Of a stretch of DNA of 64,000 nucleotides, positions 25,217-34,158 are shown one piece after another. Source of the stretch: Tropicimonas isoalkanivorans (GTDB lineage: Bacteria; Pseudomonadota; Alphaproteobacteria; Rhodobacterales; Rhodobacteraceae); the NCBI RefSeq assembly GCF_900112335.1, contig NZ_FOLG01000004.1, positions 62,001 to 126,000 on the forward strand, written 5' to 3'. Made by a program: the position numbers and the translations under genes. How positions within the stretch are numbered: position 1 is the stretch's first letter; each line of letters opens with the position of its first letter. Below the pieces are notes generated by a model. That model saw nothing but the letters and a program-made list of their open reading frames with translations. It had not been told where the DNA came from and ran no database searches.

Positions 25217-25902
25217 CGGGGAAGGGCGAGCTCCGGAAGTGTCGTGAGGTCTGGCAGGGTGTGGGCGGGCGTCCAGGGGAGACGGTCCATCGGCAGGCCG
25301 GCGCGGTTGATCCAGGCGGTCTCGAACCCGTAGCCCGTCGCCCCGGCCGCATCCCAGCCGTTGGAGGAGACGAAGAGCACGTCGCCCGTCTCGCAGCCGA
25401 AATGGTCGCCCACGAGGTCGTAGACGCGGCCGTCCGGCTTGTAGACCCCCACCGCCTCGACCGAGAGCAGGGCGTCGAGGTGGGCGCCGATGCCGGCGGA
25501 GGCGGTCGCTGCGGCGAGCATATCCGGCGAGCCGTTGGAGAGGATCGCGGTTCGCAGCCCTGCGGCCTTGAGGGCTTGCAGGACGGTCGGCACCTCCGGG
25601 TAAGCATCGAGTTCGCGGTAGAGCGCAAGCAGCCGCGCACGCAGGTCCGGGGCGCCGTCGAGGCTCTGGGCTTCGAGCGCGTAATCGAGCGCGTCGGTCG
25701 TCACTTGCCAGAAATCCGCGTGGGCGCCGGTGATGGCGCGGAGCCACGTGTACTGAAGCTGCTTGTCCCGCCAGACCTGCGCCAGCGCCTGCCAATGCGC
25801 CGCGAGCGCGTCGCCGCCCGGCTCTTCCGCCGCGCGCCGCGCCGCCGCAGCGACGTCGAACAGCGTTCCATAAGCATCGAAAACGGCAACCCGTGAGGTC
25901 AT
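25213..25902 (-). CDS. Haloacid dehalogenase-like protein, type II
   Basis: A 229-residue HAD-superfamily protein of the L-2-haloacid dehalogenase type. VFDAYGTLFD contains the nucleophile Asp, AILSNGSPDML the second motif, GVYKPDGRVY the conserved Lys, and VSSNGWDAAGA the last motif; the cap domain lies between. These motifs (especially Tyr-Lys-Pro and SSNGWD) match true 2-haloacid dehalogenases, which hydrolyse 2-halocarboxylates to 2-hydroxyacids, though the real substrate may be a phosphate ester or fluoroacetate-like acid. A strong GGAGG precedes ATG 25902. It is the first gene of the five-gene operon and divergent from a VOC protein gene. Confidence 0.87.
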   Translation of the reverse strand: MTSRVAVFDAYGTLFDVAAAARRAAEEPGGDALAAHWQALAQVWRDKQLQYTWLRAITGAHADFWQVTTDALDYALEAQSLDGAPDLRARLLALYRELDAYPEVPTVLQALKAAGLRTAILSNGSPDMLAAATASAGIGAHLDALLSVEAVGVYKPDGRVYDLVGDHFGCETGDVLFVSSNGWDAAGATGYGFETAWINRAGLPMDRLPWTPAHTLPDLTTLPELALPR

Positions 25903-26066
25903 CGGCCCCTCCTTCGGCGCGACACTGGCACATGGCCCCGGCGTTGAACATGCCGAATTCGACTGGGCGCGCCGCCGGCAGTTCGTGACGCATGGCCGGA
26001 AATGGGGGTACAGTGGTTCCGCGCGACGGGAATCGGGGATGTGCAATTCAAGAACGGGAGGGTGGC

Positions 26067-26510
26067 ATGAGCCTGAATCACGGAGCGATATGGTGGAGTG
26101 AGCTGAAGACCAGCGACGTGCGGGGAGCGCTGAAATACTATGGCGACGTCTGCGGCTGGTCGTTCGACGCGATGCCGATGGAGGGGGGCGATTACCACGT
26201 CGCCGTCGCGCACGGCAAACCGATCGCGGGCATTTCGGACATGACCGGAAGCGAGCAGTTCGAGGAGAGCACGCCGCACTGGTTCACCTATATCGCGGTG
26301 GACGATGTCGACCGGGCGGCGGAGCGGACGCGTTTTGCCGGCGGCAGGATCATCCGCCCGCCGTTCGACGTGCCGGAAGTGGGCCGCATCGCGATCGTCG
26401 CGGACACCAGCGGGGCGGTCGTCGGCCTGATGACCCCCGCCTACGAGGCGGACGAGGCCGAGGAGGCCCCGATGGACGACGACGGGACCGAGGACAACTT
26501 CCCCGTCTGA
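26067..26510 (+). CDS. VOC-family protein
   Basis: A 147-residue protein of the vicinal oxygen chelate/glyoxalase-bleomycin resistance fold, close to the small 'predicted enzyme related to lactoylglutathione lyase' group. HGAIWWSELKTSDVRGALKYYGDVCGW forms the first module and PHWFTYIAVDDVDRAAERTRFAGG the second. A very acidic tail (AYEADEAEEAPMDDD) closes the chain. A GGGAGG ribosome site precedes ATG 26067. It faces away from the dehalogenase operon and converges on fabI. A role in binding or converting a small metabolite is likely, but no substrate can be named. Confidence 0.82.
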   Translation: MSLNHGAIWWSELKTSDVRGALKYYGDVCGWSFDAMPMEGGDYHVAVAHGKPIAGISDMTGSEQFEESTPHWFTYIAVDDVDRAAERTRFAGGRIIRPPFDVPEVGRIAIVADTSGAVVGLMTPAYEADEAEEAPMDDDGTEDNFPV

Positions 26511-26538
26511 CCACCAGTCGGTTCCATGGCGGCCGGGG

Positions 26539-27327
26539 TCAGAGGTTCTCCGGCTGCGGCATTCCCAGAACGTGGTAGCCACCGTCGACGTGGATGATCT
26601 CGCCGCTGGTGTAGGCGCCGGCGTCGGAGGCGAGGTAGACCGCCGTGCCGCCTACGGCTTCCAGCGTGGCGTTCGAGCGCAGCGGGGCGTTCGTTTCGGT
26701 CAGGCGGAAGGTCCGGCGGGCGCCGGTGATGGCGGCTCCGGCGAGGGTCTTCATCGGGCCGGGGGAGATGGCGTTCACACGGATCTTGTCCGGGCCGAGG
26801 TCGTTCGCGAGGTAGCGCACGGTGGATTCCAGCGCCGCCTTGGCCACGCCCATCACGTTGTAGAACGGCGTGACGCGGTTGGAGCCCTGGTAGGTGAGCG
26901 TGAGGATGGTACCGCCCTGCGGCATCATCGGCTTGGCCCGGCGCGCCACGTCGATCAGCGAGTAGCAGGAGATGGTCAGTGAATTGCGGAAGTTCTCCCG
27001 CGAGGTGTTGATGAAGCGCCCGCCGAGTTCGTTCTTGTCGGAATAGGCGATTGCGTGCACGAGAAAATCCATGCTGTCCCAGCGATCCCGCAGCGCGGCG
27101 AAGCCCGCGTCGAGGGAGGCATCGTCGGTCACATCGACGTCGATCAGGATGTCGGAGCCGAGGGATTCCGCCAGCGGTTCCACCCTCCGGCCGAAGGCCT
27201 CTCCCTGGTAGGAAAACGCCAGTTCGGCCCCTTCCGCCGCCATCGCCTTGGCAATGCCCCAGGCGATGGACCGATCGTTCGCGACACCCATGATGAGGCC
27301 GCGTTTCCCCTTCATCAGTTCCGGCAT
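26539..27327 (-). CDS. fabI: Enoyl-[acyl-carrier-protein] reductase (NADH)
   Basis: A 262-residue FabI, reducing trans-2-enoyl-ACP in the last step of each fatty-acid elongation cycle. GVANDRSIAWGIAKA (14-28) binds the cofactor, YQGSNRVTPFYNVMGVAKAALE holds the catalytic Tyr-x6-Lys, and ISPGPMKTLAG is the substrate-binding loop that also contacts triclosan in the family. ATG 27327 follows the fabB stop by 7 bp; an in-frame TTG at 27345 overlapping fabB is less likely. It is the last gene of fabA-fabB-fabI. Confidence 0.95.
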   Translation of the reverse strand: MPELMKGKRGLIMGVANDRSIAWGIAKAMAAEGAELAFSYQGEAFGRRVEPLAESLGSDILIDVDVTDDASLDAGFAALRDRWDSMDFLVHAIAYSDKNELGGRFINTSRENFRNSLTISCYSLIDVARRAKPMMPQGGTILTLTYQGSNRVTPFYNVMGVAKAALESTVRYLANDLGPDKIRVNAISPGPMKTLAGAAITGARRTFRLTETNAPLRSNATLEAVGGTAVYLASDAGAYTSGEIIHVDGGYHVLGMPQPENL

Positions 27328-27334
27328 GGCAGCC

Positions 27335-28564
27335 TCATCCGTCAAATGTGGAAAGGAGCATGGAGCCGTTGGTCCCGCCGAAGCCGAAGCTGTTCGTCAT
27401 GACGGTGTCGAGACCTGCGTTTTCCACGAGCCTGGTGGCAATCTCTTCGGGCTTCAATGCCGGATCGAGGTCGGTGACGTTGATCGACGGCGCGATGAAA
27501 TCGTGCTTCAGCATGAGCAGGCAGAACACGGCTTCCAGAACGCCGGCGGCGCCCTGGGCGTGGCCCGTCATGGATTTGGTGGAGGAGACGGGCGGCGTGC
27601 TGCCCTCGCCGAAGACGCGGCGCACGGCTTCGATCTCGCCCACGTCGCCGACCGGCGTGGAGGTGCCGTGGGCGTTGATGTAGCTGACCTTCCGACCTTC
27701 GGGCAGCGACTGCAGCGCGAGCCGCATCGCCCGCTCGCCACCCTCACCGGAGGGGGCCACCATGTCGTGGCCGTCGGAGGTGGCGGCAAAGCCCGTCACC
27801 TCGGCGTAGATCCTGGCGCCGCGGGCCTTTGCACGCTCCAGTTCCTCAAGCACCAGGATGCCGCCGCCGCCGCCGATCACGAAGCCATCGCGGTTCGCGT
27901 CAAAGGCGCGGGAAGCGGCTTCGGGCGTGTCGTTGTATTTGGAGGACATCGCGCCCATGGCGTCGAAGAGGCAGGAGAGCGTCCAGTCCAGCTCCTCGCC
28001 GCCGCCGGCGAACATCACGTCCTGCTTGCCCATCATGATCTGCTCGGCGGCATTGCCGATGCAATGCAGCGATGTGGAGCAGGCGGAGGTGATGGAATAG
28101 TTGATCCCTTTGATCTTGAAGGCCGTCGCAAGGTTGGCCGAGATCGTTGAAGACATGCATTTCGGCACCGCGAACGGGCCGATGCGCTTGGTCCCGCCGG
28201 TCTTGAGCACCGTCTGGTGCGCCGTGAACATGGCCGAAGTCGAGGGGCCGCCGGAGCCGGCCACGAGCCCGGTGCGTACGTTGACGACGTCTTCCTCCTC
28301 AAGCCCCGCATCGGCGATGGCCTGCTGCATCGCGATATGGGCATAGGCCGCACCGGGGCCCATGAAGCGCAAGGTCCGCTTGTCGATGTGGTCGGCCGGC
28401 TTGATCCGGAGCTGGCCCGAGACCTGGCTGCGGAATCCGTGTTCCACCATGGACTCGTCGCGGGCGATCCCGGAAGCACCGGCTTTCAGGCTGGTTGTGA
28501 CATCCTCGGCGGAATTGCCGATGGGTGAGACGATACCAAGTCCGGTGACGACGACTCGGCGCAT
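27335..28564 (-). CDS. fabB: 3-oxoacyl-[acyl-carrier-protein] synthase I
   Basis: A 409-residue ketoacyl synthase. SACSTSLHCIG holds the nucleophile Cys162, NAHGTSTPVGD and STKSMTGHAQGAAG the two catalytic histidines, and TNSFGFGGTNG the C-terminal motif. FabB extends the cis-3-decenoyl-ACP produced by FabA and is needed for unsaturated fatty acids. It lies 32 bp after fabA and 7 bp before fabI, so all three are one transcript. ATG 28564 is preceded by GGAAGGAGG. Confidence 0.95.
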   Translation of the reverse strand: MRRVVVTGLGIVSPIGNSAEDVTTSLKAGASGIARDESMVEHGFRSQVSGQLRIKPADHIDKRTLRFMGPGAAYAHIAMQQAIADAGLEEEDVVNVRTGLVAGSGGPSTSAMFTAHQTVLKTGGTKRIGPFAVPKCMSSTISANLATAFKIKGINYSITSACSTSLHCIGNAAEQIMMGKQDVMFAGGGEELDWTLSCLFDAMGAMSSKYNDTPEAASRAFDANRDGFVIGGGGGILVLEELERAKARGARIYAEVTGFAATSDGHDMVAPSGEGGERAMRLALQSLPEGRKVSYINAHGTSTPVGDVGEIEAVRRVFGEGSTPPVSSTKSMTGHAQGAAGVLEAVFCLLMLKHDFIAPSINVTDLDPALKPEEIATRLVENAGLDTVMTNSFGFGGTNGSMLLSTFDG

Positions 28565-28596
28565 GGTGGACCTCCTTCCGAGAGTTCCGTTGCGGT

Positions 28597-29109
28597 TCAG
28601 GATTGGGGTTCGGCCAGGCCGACCTTCAGGCCGGTGACAGCATAGATCTGCTCGCCGTCCACGTACACCTTGCCGTCGGCCACTCCGAGCTTCAGCTTGC
28701 GGTCGATCACGCGGGTGTAGTCGATACGGTAGGTGAGGAGCTTGTTGGTCGGCCGCACCATTCCGGAGAACTTCACCTCCTGCGCGCCGAGCGCAAAGCC
28801 CTGGCCCTTGAAACCGCGCCAGCCGAGGCCGAAGCCGGTGAGTTGCCACAGGCCGTCGAGGCCCAGGCAGCCCGGCATGACGGGATTGCCGGGGAAGTGG
28901 CACTCGAAAAACCAGAGGTCGGGTTTGATGTCGAATTCGGCGTCGATATGGCCTTTGCCGTGCTCACCGCCATCGGCGGAGATGTCGGTGATGCGATCGG
29001 CCATCAGCATCGGCGGCAGCGGAAGCTGGGCGTTCCCGGGCCCGAACATTTCGGCGCGGGCGCACCGCAGGAGGTCGTCCTTGTCAAAAACTGTCTGTCT
29101 TTCGGACAT
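28597..29109 (-). CDS. fabA: 3-hydroxydecanoyl-[ACP] dehydratase/isomerase
   Basis: A 170-residue FabA that dehydrates 3-hydroxydecanoyl-ACP and isomerises the product, the branch point to unsaturated fatty acids. [17 protein letters not shown] carries the active-site His71 and Asp85, at the same positions as in the enteric enzyme within one residue. ATG 29109 fits the family N-terminus. It is the first gene of the fabA-fabB-fabI operon and lies back to back with irr (173 bp between starts), an arrangement I recall from other Rhodobacteraceae. Confidence 0.95.
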   Translation of the reverse strand: MSERQTVFDKDDLLRCARAEMFGPGNAQLPLPPMLMADRITDISADGGEHGKGHIDAEFDIKPDLWFFECHFPGNPVMPGCLGLDGLWQLTGFGLGWRGFKGQGFALGAQEVKFSGMVRPTNKLLTYRIDYTRVIDRKLKLGVADGKVYVDGEQIYAVTGLKVGLAEPQS

Positions 29110-29222
29110 GATGCTTTCCTCCCGCGCCAGGCATTCTTTTGCGCTCTCTATCACCGCGCGTCCAGCCGGTGCAAGTGTACCGCCGGTCGCGTCCCGCGGC
29201 GGGGTTTGCGACCTGTTTTAAT

Positions 29223-29252
29223 TTGAAATCGCGGCTAAAAGGCGCATATTCA
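29223..29252 (+). promoter_or_regulatory. Probable promoter of irr
   Basis: TTGAAA (29223-29228) and TATTCA (29247-29252) with an 18-bp spacer, placing transcription start about 24 bp before ATG 29283. It lies in the most AT-rich part of the fabA-irr intergenic region. Confidence 0.5.
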
Positions 29253-29282
29253 TTCGATGCAAAGGATTGGTGGGTAGACCGA

Positions 29283-29699
29283 ATGACCTCCGAGGAACGC
29301 GAACGCGGATCGAAATGGCTGGATCGCGGTGGGCTCAGGCCGACGCGGCAACGCCTTGCGCTCGCCGCACTGCTCGTGGGGGACGGTCGTAACCGCCATG
29401 TCACGGCCGAGAGCCTGTTCGACGCGTCGCGGAACGCAGGCGAGCAGGTGTCGCTGGCGACGGTCTATAATACCCTGCGTGCCTTCTGCGATGCAGGCCT
29501 GATACGCGAGATCGTTGTGGATGGGACCAAGAGCTACTTCGACACCTGCACGGACGACCACCCGCATTTCTTCTGGGAAGACGATCAACGGCTGACCGAT
29601 GCCCCCTCCGATGAGCTGGAGATATCCCGCCTGCCGCAAGCGCCGAAGGGCGCCGAGGTGTCCAGCGTGGACGTCGTGATCCGGCTGCGGAAGGTCTGA
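29283..29699 (+). CDS. irr: Fur-family iron response regulator Irr
   Basis: A 138-residue Fur-family protein. The winged helix includes LRPTRQRLALAALLV and VSLATVYNTLRAFCDAGLI (recognition helix), followed by the dimerisation domain. DDHPHFFWED (His93, His95) replaces the longer Cys-rich metal site of Fur and fits Irr, which senses iron through heme and represses or activates heme and iron genes when iron is low. It lacks the CxxC zinc motifs of classic Fur. It is divergent from fabA. ATG 29283 was chosen because the helix-turn-helix begins soon after; an in-frame extension to 29139 runs into the promoter. Confidence 0.87.
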   Translation: MTSEERERGSKWLDRGGLRPTRQRLALAALLVGDGRNRHVTAESLFDASRNAGEQVSLATVYNTLRAFCDAGLIREIVVDGTKSYFDTCTDDHPHFFWEDDQRLTDAPSDELEISRLPQAPKGAEVSSVDVVIRLRKV

Positions 29700-29840
29700 G
29701 GCCGAAGCGCCAGCGTGGCGCGCGGCCAATTGCCTGATTCTTTCGCAAAGCGGCGGCATTCGCCTGATTTGGGATCATATCGGGCGATGCAGGCCGCAGT
29801 GGCCGGGAAAAGGAAAAGACAGAACTTTGCCCGGTCCTCT

Positions 29841-29863
29841 TAGCTGTCGGGAAAACACAGCTA
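29841..29863 (+). promoter_or_regulatory. Leader hairpin in front of the purine/uracil permease
   Basis: TAGCTGT (29841-29847) and ACAGCTA (29857-29863) can form a seven-pair stem with a nine-base loop, directly before the ribosome site GGGG and ATG 29876. It may influence translation; no known riboswitch class is recognised. Confidence 0.35.
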
Positions 29864-29875
29864 GGGGACGCTCGC

Positions 29876-31294
29876 ATGACCACAGATTCCATCGGAACGC
29901 CGCAGCAACTGCGCGATCCGGATTATACGCCGCCGCTGGCAAAGGCGATTCCGCTCGGTATTCAGCATGTGCTGGCGATGTTCGTGTCGAACGTGACGCC
30001 GGCGATCATCGTCGCGGGGGCGGCCGGGTTCGGCTTCGGGTCCAACTCGCCGGATTTTCCCGAGCTACTCTACATGATCCAGATGTCGATGCTGTTCGCC
30101 GGCATCGCGACGCTGTTCCAGACCATCGGCTTCGGGCCGGTCGGGGCGCGGCTGCCGATCGTGCAGGGCACCAGCTTCGCCTTCATCCCGATCATGATCC
30201 CGCTGGTGGCCGGTAAGGGCGTGGACGGGCTGGCGGCGCTGTTCGGGGGCGTGTTCCTGGGGGGGCTGTTCCATGCCTGCCTCGGCACAGTGATCGGCAA
30301 GATCCGCTTCGCTCTGCCGCCGCTCGTGACCGGGCTGGTCGTGACCATGATCGGTCTTGCGCTGGTAAAGGTGGGCATTCAGTACGCCGCCGGGGGCGTG
30401 CCCAAGATCGGAACGCCCGAGTACGGCAGCCTCCAGAGCTGGTCCGCGGCGCTCGTCGTGATCTTCGTGACGCTCGGGTTCAAGTTCTTCACCAGGGGCA
30501 TGCTTTCGGTCTCCGCCGTGATGATCGGCATCCTCGTGGGCTATCTCTATGCGCTGATGACGGGGATGCTGAGCATGGAGGGCATCGCCGGAAGCTGGGG
30601 CAATGCCGCTGCGTTTTCGCTGCCGCAGCCGTTCAAGTACGGCTTCGAGTTCAGCCTGGCGGCGGTGATCGGCTTCTGCCTGATGGCCTTCGTCTCCGCG
30701 GTGGAGACGGTGGGCGACGTCTCCGGCATCACCAAGGGCGGGGCCGGGCGTGAAGCGACGGACAAGGAGATCTCCGGCGCCACCTTCGCCGACGGGATCG
30801 GGAGTGCCGTGGCCGGTGCCTTCGGCGGGCTGCCAAACACCTCCTTCAGCCAGAACGTCGGGTTGATCGCGATGACGGGGATCATGAGCCGGCACGTGGT
30901 GACGATCGGCGGGATCTTCCTGATCGTCTGCGGTCTTGTGCCCAAGGTGGGGGCGGTGATCCGGACGGTGCCGATCGAGGTGCTGGGCGGCGGCGTGATC
31001 GTGATGTTCGGCATGGTGGTCGCCGCCGGCATCTCGATGCTGTCGGACGTGGACTGGAACAAGCGCAACATGGTGATCTTCGCCATCGCGCTGTCGGTCG
31101 GGCTGGGATTGCAGCTCGAACCGGGCGCGGTTCAGCACCTGCCGGATACGCTGCGCATCCTGATGACCAGCGGCCTGCTGCCGGCGGCCCTGATCGCGAT
31201 CGTGCTGAACCTTGTCCTGCCGGAGCCGCTCGAGCCTGAGGCGACCGAGGAGATCTCCGGCGGGTTGGCACATACCGAGACCGCTCCGGGCTGA
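29876..31294 (+). CDS. Nucleobase:cation symporter-2 family (uracil/xanthine) permease
   Basis: A 472-residue permease of the NAT/NCS2 family with about fourteen hydrophobic segments. FGGLPNTSFSQNVGLIAMTG carries the family signature Q-N-V-G-x-I-x-x-T-G, and FVSAVETVGDVSG the conserved glutamate. Members import uracil, xanthine or urate with protons or sodium. The QNVGLIAMTG version is common in xanthine/urate carriers, so a purine is more likely than uracil. The gene is alone between irr and a strong hairpin; no xanthine dehydrogenase is in the window. Confidence 0.88.
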   Translation: MTTDSIGTPQQLRDPDYTPPLAKAIPLGIQHVLAMFVSNVTPAIIVAGAAGFGFGSNSPDFPELLYMIQMSMLFAGIATLFQTIGFGPVGARLPIVQGTSFAFIPIMIPLVAGKGVDGLAALFGGVFLGGLFHACLGTVIGKIRFALPPLVTGLVVTMIGLALVKVGIQYAAGGVPKIGTPEYGSLQSWSAALVVIFVTLGFKFFTRGMLSVSAVMIGILVGYLYALMTGMLSMEGIAGSWGNAAAFSLPQPFKYGFEFSLAAVIGFCLMAFVSAVETVGDVSGITKGGAGREATDKEISGATFADGIGSAVAGAFGGLPNTSFSQNVGLIAMTGIMSRHVVTIGGIFLIVCGLVPKVGAVIRTVPIEVLGGGVIVMFGMVVAAGISMLSDVDWNKRNMVIFAIALSVGLGLQLEPGAVQHLPDTLRILMTSGLLPAALIAIVLNLVLPEPLEPEATEEISGGLAHTETAPG

Positions 31295-31304
31295 AGCGAC
31301 ACCG

Positions 31305-31348
31305 AATTTTCGGCCGAAAGAGTATGACGATCTTTCGGCCGAGAATTT
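31305..31348 (+). terminator. Long hairpin after the permease gene
   Basis: AATTTTCGGCCGAAAGA (31305-31321) pairs with TCTTTCGGCCGAGAATT (31331-31347), 17 pairs including one G-U, around a nine-base loop. Each arm is itself palindromic (TTCGGCCGAA). The 3' arm ends in TTT only, so termination may be partial or the hairpin may protect the transcript end. Confidence 0.65.
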
Positions 31349-31538
31349 GCGGACACGTCAGGGTTGAGGGACGATGCGGCGCAGGTTCGGGAGAGGAGGC
31401 TGACGAGACTTAGGTGCCTGATTGGGCCGCTGCCTCTGGCGCCAGAGCATCGGCATGGCAAGCCCGCAAGGCGCGGCGGCGTTGCGCGCCGTGCCCCGCT
31501 GCGGTATGCCGCGCGCCAGCGATCAGGAGGCAGGGCCG

Positions 31539-32858
31539 ATGACCGAGGCGCCGAAGAAGCTCTACATCAAGACCTATGGCTGTCAGATGAACGTCTACGA
31601 CAGCGAGCGCATGGCGGAGGCCATGGGCGGGCAGGGCTATGAGCAGGTGTCGAGCCCCGAGGGCGCCGACATGATCCTGCTCAACACCTGCCACATCCGC
31701 GAGAAGGCGGCGGAGAAGGTCTATTCCGAACTGGGCCGGTACAAGCCGCTGAAGGCCGCGAACCCGAATCTGATGATCGGGGTTGCTGGTTGCGTCGCGC
31801 AGGCCGAGGGCGAGGAGATCTTGCGCCGGCAGCCGCTGGTCGACCTCGTGGTCGGGCCGCAGTCCTATCATCGCCTGCCGGCGCTGGAGGCGCGGGCGCG
31901 GGGCGGGGAGAAGGCGCTCGACACGGACTTTCCAGAGGAGATGAAGTTCGAGCACCTGCCGACCCGGCCGAAGCCCCGGCGCGGGCCGACGGCGTTTCTG
32001 ACGGTGCAGGAGGGCTGCGACAAGTTCTGCGCCTTCTGCGTTGTGCCCTACACCCGCGGCGCGGAGGTCTCTCGCCCGGTATCGCGCATCCTGAAGGAAG
32101 CCGAAGGGCTGGTGGAGCAGGGGGTGCGCGAGATCACCTTGCTGGGGCAGAATGTCAACGCCTATCACGGCGACGCGGGCGGGGAGACCTGGGGGCTGGC
32201 CCAGCTGATCCGGCGGCTGGCGGCGGTCGACGGGCTGGACCGCATCCGCTTCACCACCTCGCATCCGCGCGACATGGACGACGACCTGATCGCCGCCCAT
32301 GGCGACTGTGAAAAGCTGATGCCCTACCTGCATCTGCCGGTGCAATCGGGGTCCGACCGCATACTGAAGCGGATGAACCGGGGCCACACGGCGGAGGAGT
32401 ATATCCGGCTGGTGGAGCGCATCCGCGCCGCGCGGCCGGATATCCTGATGTCCGGCGATTTCATCGTTGGCTTCCCGGAGGAGACGGAAGAGGACTTCCG
32501 CGCGACGATGGCGCTGGTGGAGGAGGTGCGCTATGGGCAGTGCTTCTCCTTCAAGTATTCCGCCCGGCCGGGAACGCCCGCCGCCGAGCGGCCGATGGTG
32601 GACCCGGCGGAGGCCGACGACCGCCTGCAGCGGTTGCAGGCCCTGCTGACGCGCCAGCAGAAGGCGGCGCAGGATGCGATGGTGGGCCGGACCGTGGGGG
32701 TGCTGGTGGAGAAGCCCGGGCGCCTGCCCGGTCAAGTGGTGGGCAAGTCGGACCATCTTCACGCGGTGCACATGACGGCGGCGCTGGCGCCCGGCGATCT
32801 GGTCCGGGTTCGGATCACCGAGAGTGCACCCAATTCGCTGGCCGGCGCGCTGGTTTGA
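31539..32858 (+). CDS. miaB: tRNA-2-methylthio-N6-dimethylallyladenosine synthase
   Basis: A 439-residue radical-SAM methylthiotransferase that modifies A37 of tRNAs reading U-starting codons. The N-terminal domain has three cysteines for the auxiliary cluster (YGCQMN, NTCHIRE, AGCVAQ); [17 protein letters not shown] contains the CxxxCxxC radical-SAM cluster; a TRAM domain closes the chain ([17 protein letters not shown]). An AGGAGG ribosome site at 31525-31530 fixes ATG 31539. It starts the conserved block miaB-phoH-ybeY-corC-lnt. Confidence 0.96.
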   Translation: MTEAPKKLYIKTYGCQMNVYDSERMAEAMGGQGYEQVSSPEGADMILLNTCHIREKAAEKVYSELGRYKPLKAANPNLMIGVAGCVAQAEGEEILRRQPLVDLVVGPQSYHRLPALEARARGGEKALDTDFPEEMKFEHLPTRPKPRRGPTAFLTVQEGCDKFCAFCVVPYTRGAEVSRPVSRILKEAEGLVEQGVREITLLGQNVNAYHGDAGGETWGLAQLIRRLAAVDGLDRIRFTTSHPRDMDDDLIAAHGDCEKLMPYLHLPVQSGSDRILKRMNRGHTAEEYIRLVERIRAARPDILMSGDFIVGFPEETEEDFRATMALVEEVRYGQCFSFKYSARPGTPAAERPMVDPAEADDRLQRLQALLTRQQKAAQDAMVGRTVGVLVEKPGRLPGQVVGKSDHLHAVHMTAALAPGDLVRVRITESAPNSLAGALV

Positions 32859-33052
32859 GCGCATTCCCTGCGCGGTTGGGGCGCGAGACGGGTGGATTTG
32901 TGGCGTTTGCACCCCATATCTGGCAGCGGGGCACAATCGGGATAGCTCTTTTTGTGTCACCGATGTGAATTCTGCACCGTTTCCCTTGCCAAGTGGCGGG
33001 CAGAGCGGGCAGCATTCGCACGACGGAAACACGAAACAGCGGAGCCGCATTT

Positions 33053-34069
33053 TTGGGAATCAGTGCCCTGACCACCCCGCCCACCGCAGACGAAATCCTC
33101 GAAACGCCAATGGAGTTTCCCGACAATCGTCTCCTGGTTGAACTCTGCGGCGAGTTCGACCGGAACCTTTCCCAGATAGAGCACCAGCTCGGCCTGCAGA
33201 TCATCCGGCGCGGCAATCACCTGGCGCTGATCGGGGATGCGGATGCGCGGGCGCGCGGCGCAGTCATCCTGCAGGAGTTGTACGGTCGGCTGGAGGCCGG
33301 ACGGCCGTTGGAGCCGGGTGACATCGACGGGGCGATCCGGCTCGGAACGCTCGAAGACGAGGCGTCGCCGCGGCCGGGCGATCAACTGGAGATGTTCCAG
33401 GGCGGGCGGGTTGAGATCAAGACCCGCAAGAAGATCGTGGAGCCCCGTACGGAGGCGCAGAAGGCCTACGTGCGCGCCCTGATGGCCAACGAACTGGCCT
33501 TCGGCATCGGCCCGGCGGGCACGGGCAAGACCTATCTCGCGGTGGCGGTGGCGGTGAGCCTGTTCATCGGCGGCCATGTGGACCGGATCATTCTGTGCCG
33601 GCCGGCGGTGGAGGCGGGCGAGCGGCTGGGCTTCCTGCCCGGCACGCAGGAGGAGAAGGTCGATCCCTACATGCAGCCGCTCTATGACGCGCTGAACGAC
33701 TTCCTGCCGGCCAAGCAGGTGGCCAAGCTGAAGGAAGAGAAGAAGATCGAGATCGCGCCGCTGGCCTTCATGCGCGGGCGGACGCTGTCGAATGCGGCGG
33801 TCGTGCTGGACGAGGCGCAGAACGCGACGACGATGCAGATGAAGATGTTCCTGACCCGGCTGGGCGAAGGCTCCCGCATGGTGGTCACGGGCGACCGCAG
33901 CCAAGTGGACCTGCCACGCGGCGTGACATCGGGGCTGGTGGAGGCGGAGCGGCTGCTGAAAGGGATCGGCGGCATCTCCTTCAACTATTTCACCGCCAAG
34001 GACGTGGTGCGCCATCCGCTGGTTGCGCGGATCATCGAAGCCTACGACGCGGACGCGCCGCTCGGCTGA
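33053..34069 (+). CDS. phoH: PhoH-like ATPase
   Basis: A PhoH-family P-loop ATPase of about 338 residues, linked with YbeY in ribosome/RNA quality control. GIGPAGTGKTYLAVA is the Walker A motif, VVLDEAQNATTMQMKMFLTR the Walker B helicase-like motif and VVTGDRSQVDLPRG the sensor motif. The N-terminal third (EFPDNRLLVELCGEFDRNL) is a KH-like region found in PhoL-type proteins. The start is uncertain: TTG 33053 has GCGGAG at good spacing and gives a usual length, while ATG 33110 would remove 19 residues. It lies 89 bp before ybeY. Confidence 0.9.
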   Translation: MGISALTTPPTADEILETPMEFPDNRLLVELCGEFDRNLSQIEHQLGLQIIRRGNHLALIGDADARARGAVILQELYGRLEAGRPLEPGDIDGAIRLGTLEDEASPRPGDQLEMFQGGRVEIKTRKKIVEPRTEAQKAYVRALMANELAFGIGPAGTGKTYLAVAVAVSLFIGGHVDRIILCRPAVEAGERLGFLPGTQEEKVDPYMQPLYDALNDFLPAKQVAKLKEEKKIEIAPLAFMRGRTLSNAAVVLDEAQNATTMQMKMFLTRLGEGSRMVVTGDRSQVDLPRGVTSGLVEAERLLKGIGGISFNYFTAKDVVRHPLVARIIEAYDADAPLG

Positions 34070-34158
34070 ATGGGCGGGGGCGGCCGCGCCATGTGGTTCC
34101 GTCCAGCGAGGAATGGGTTTACCGCTGGCGCGGAAGGCGGCAGGGCGGACGGAACGAG

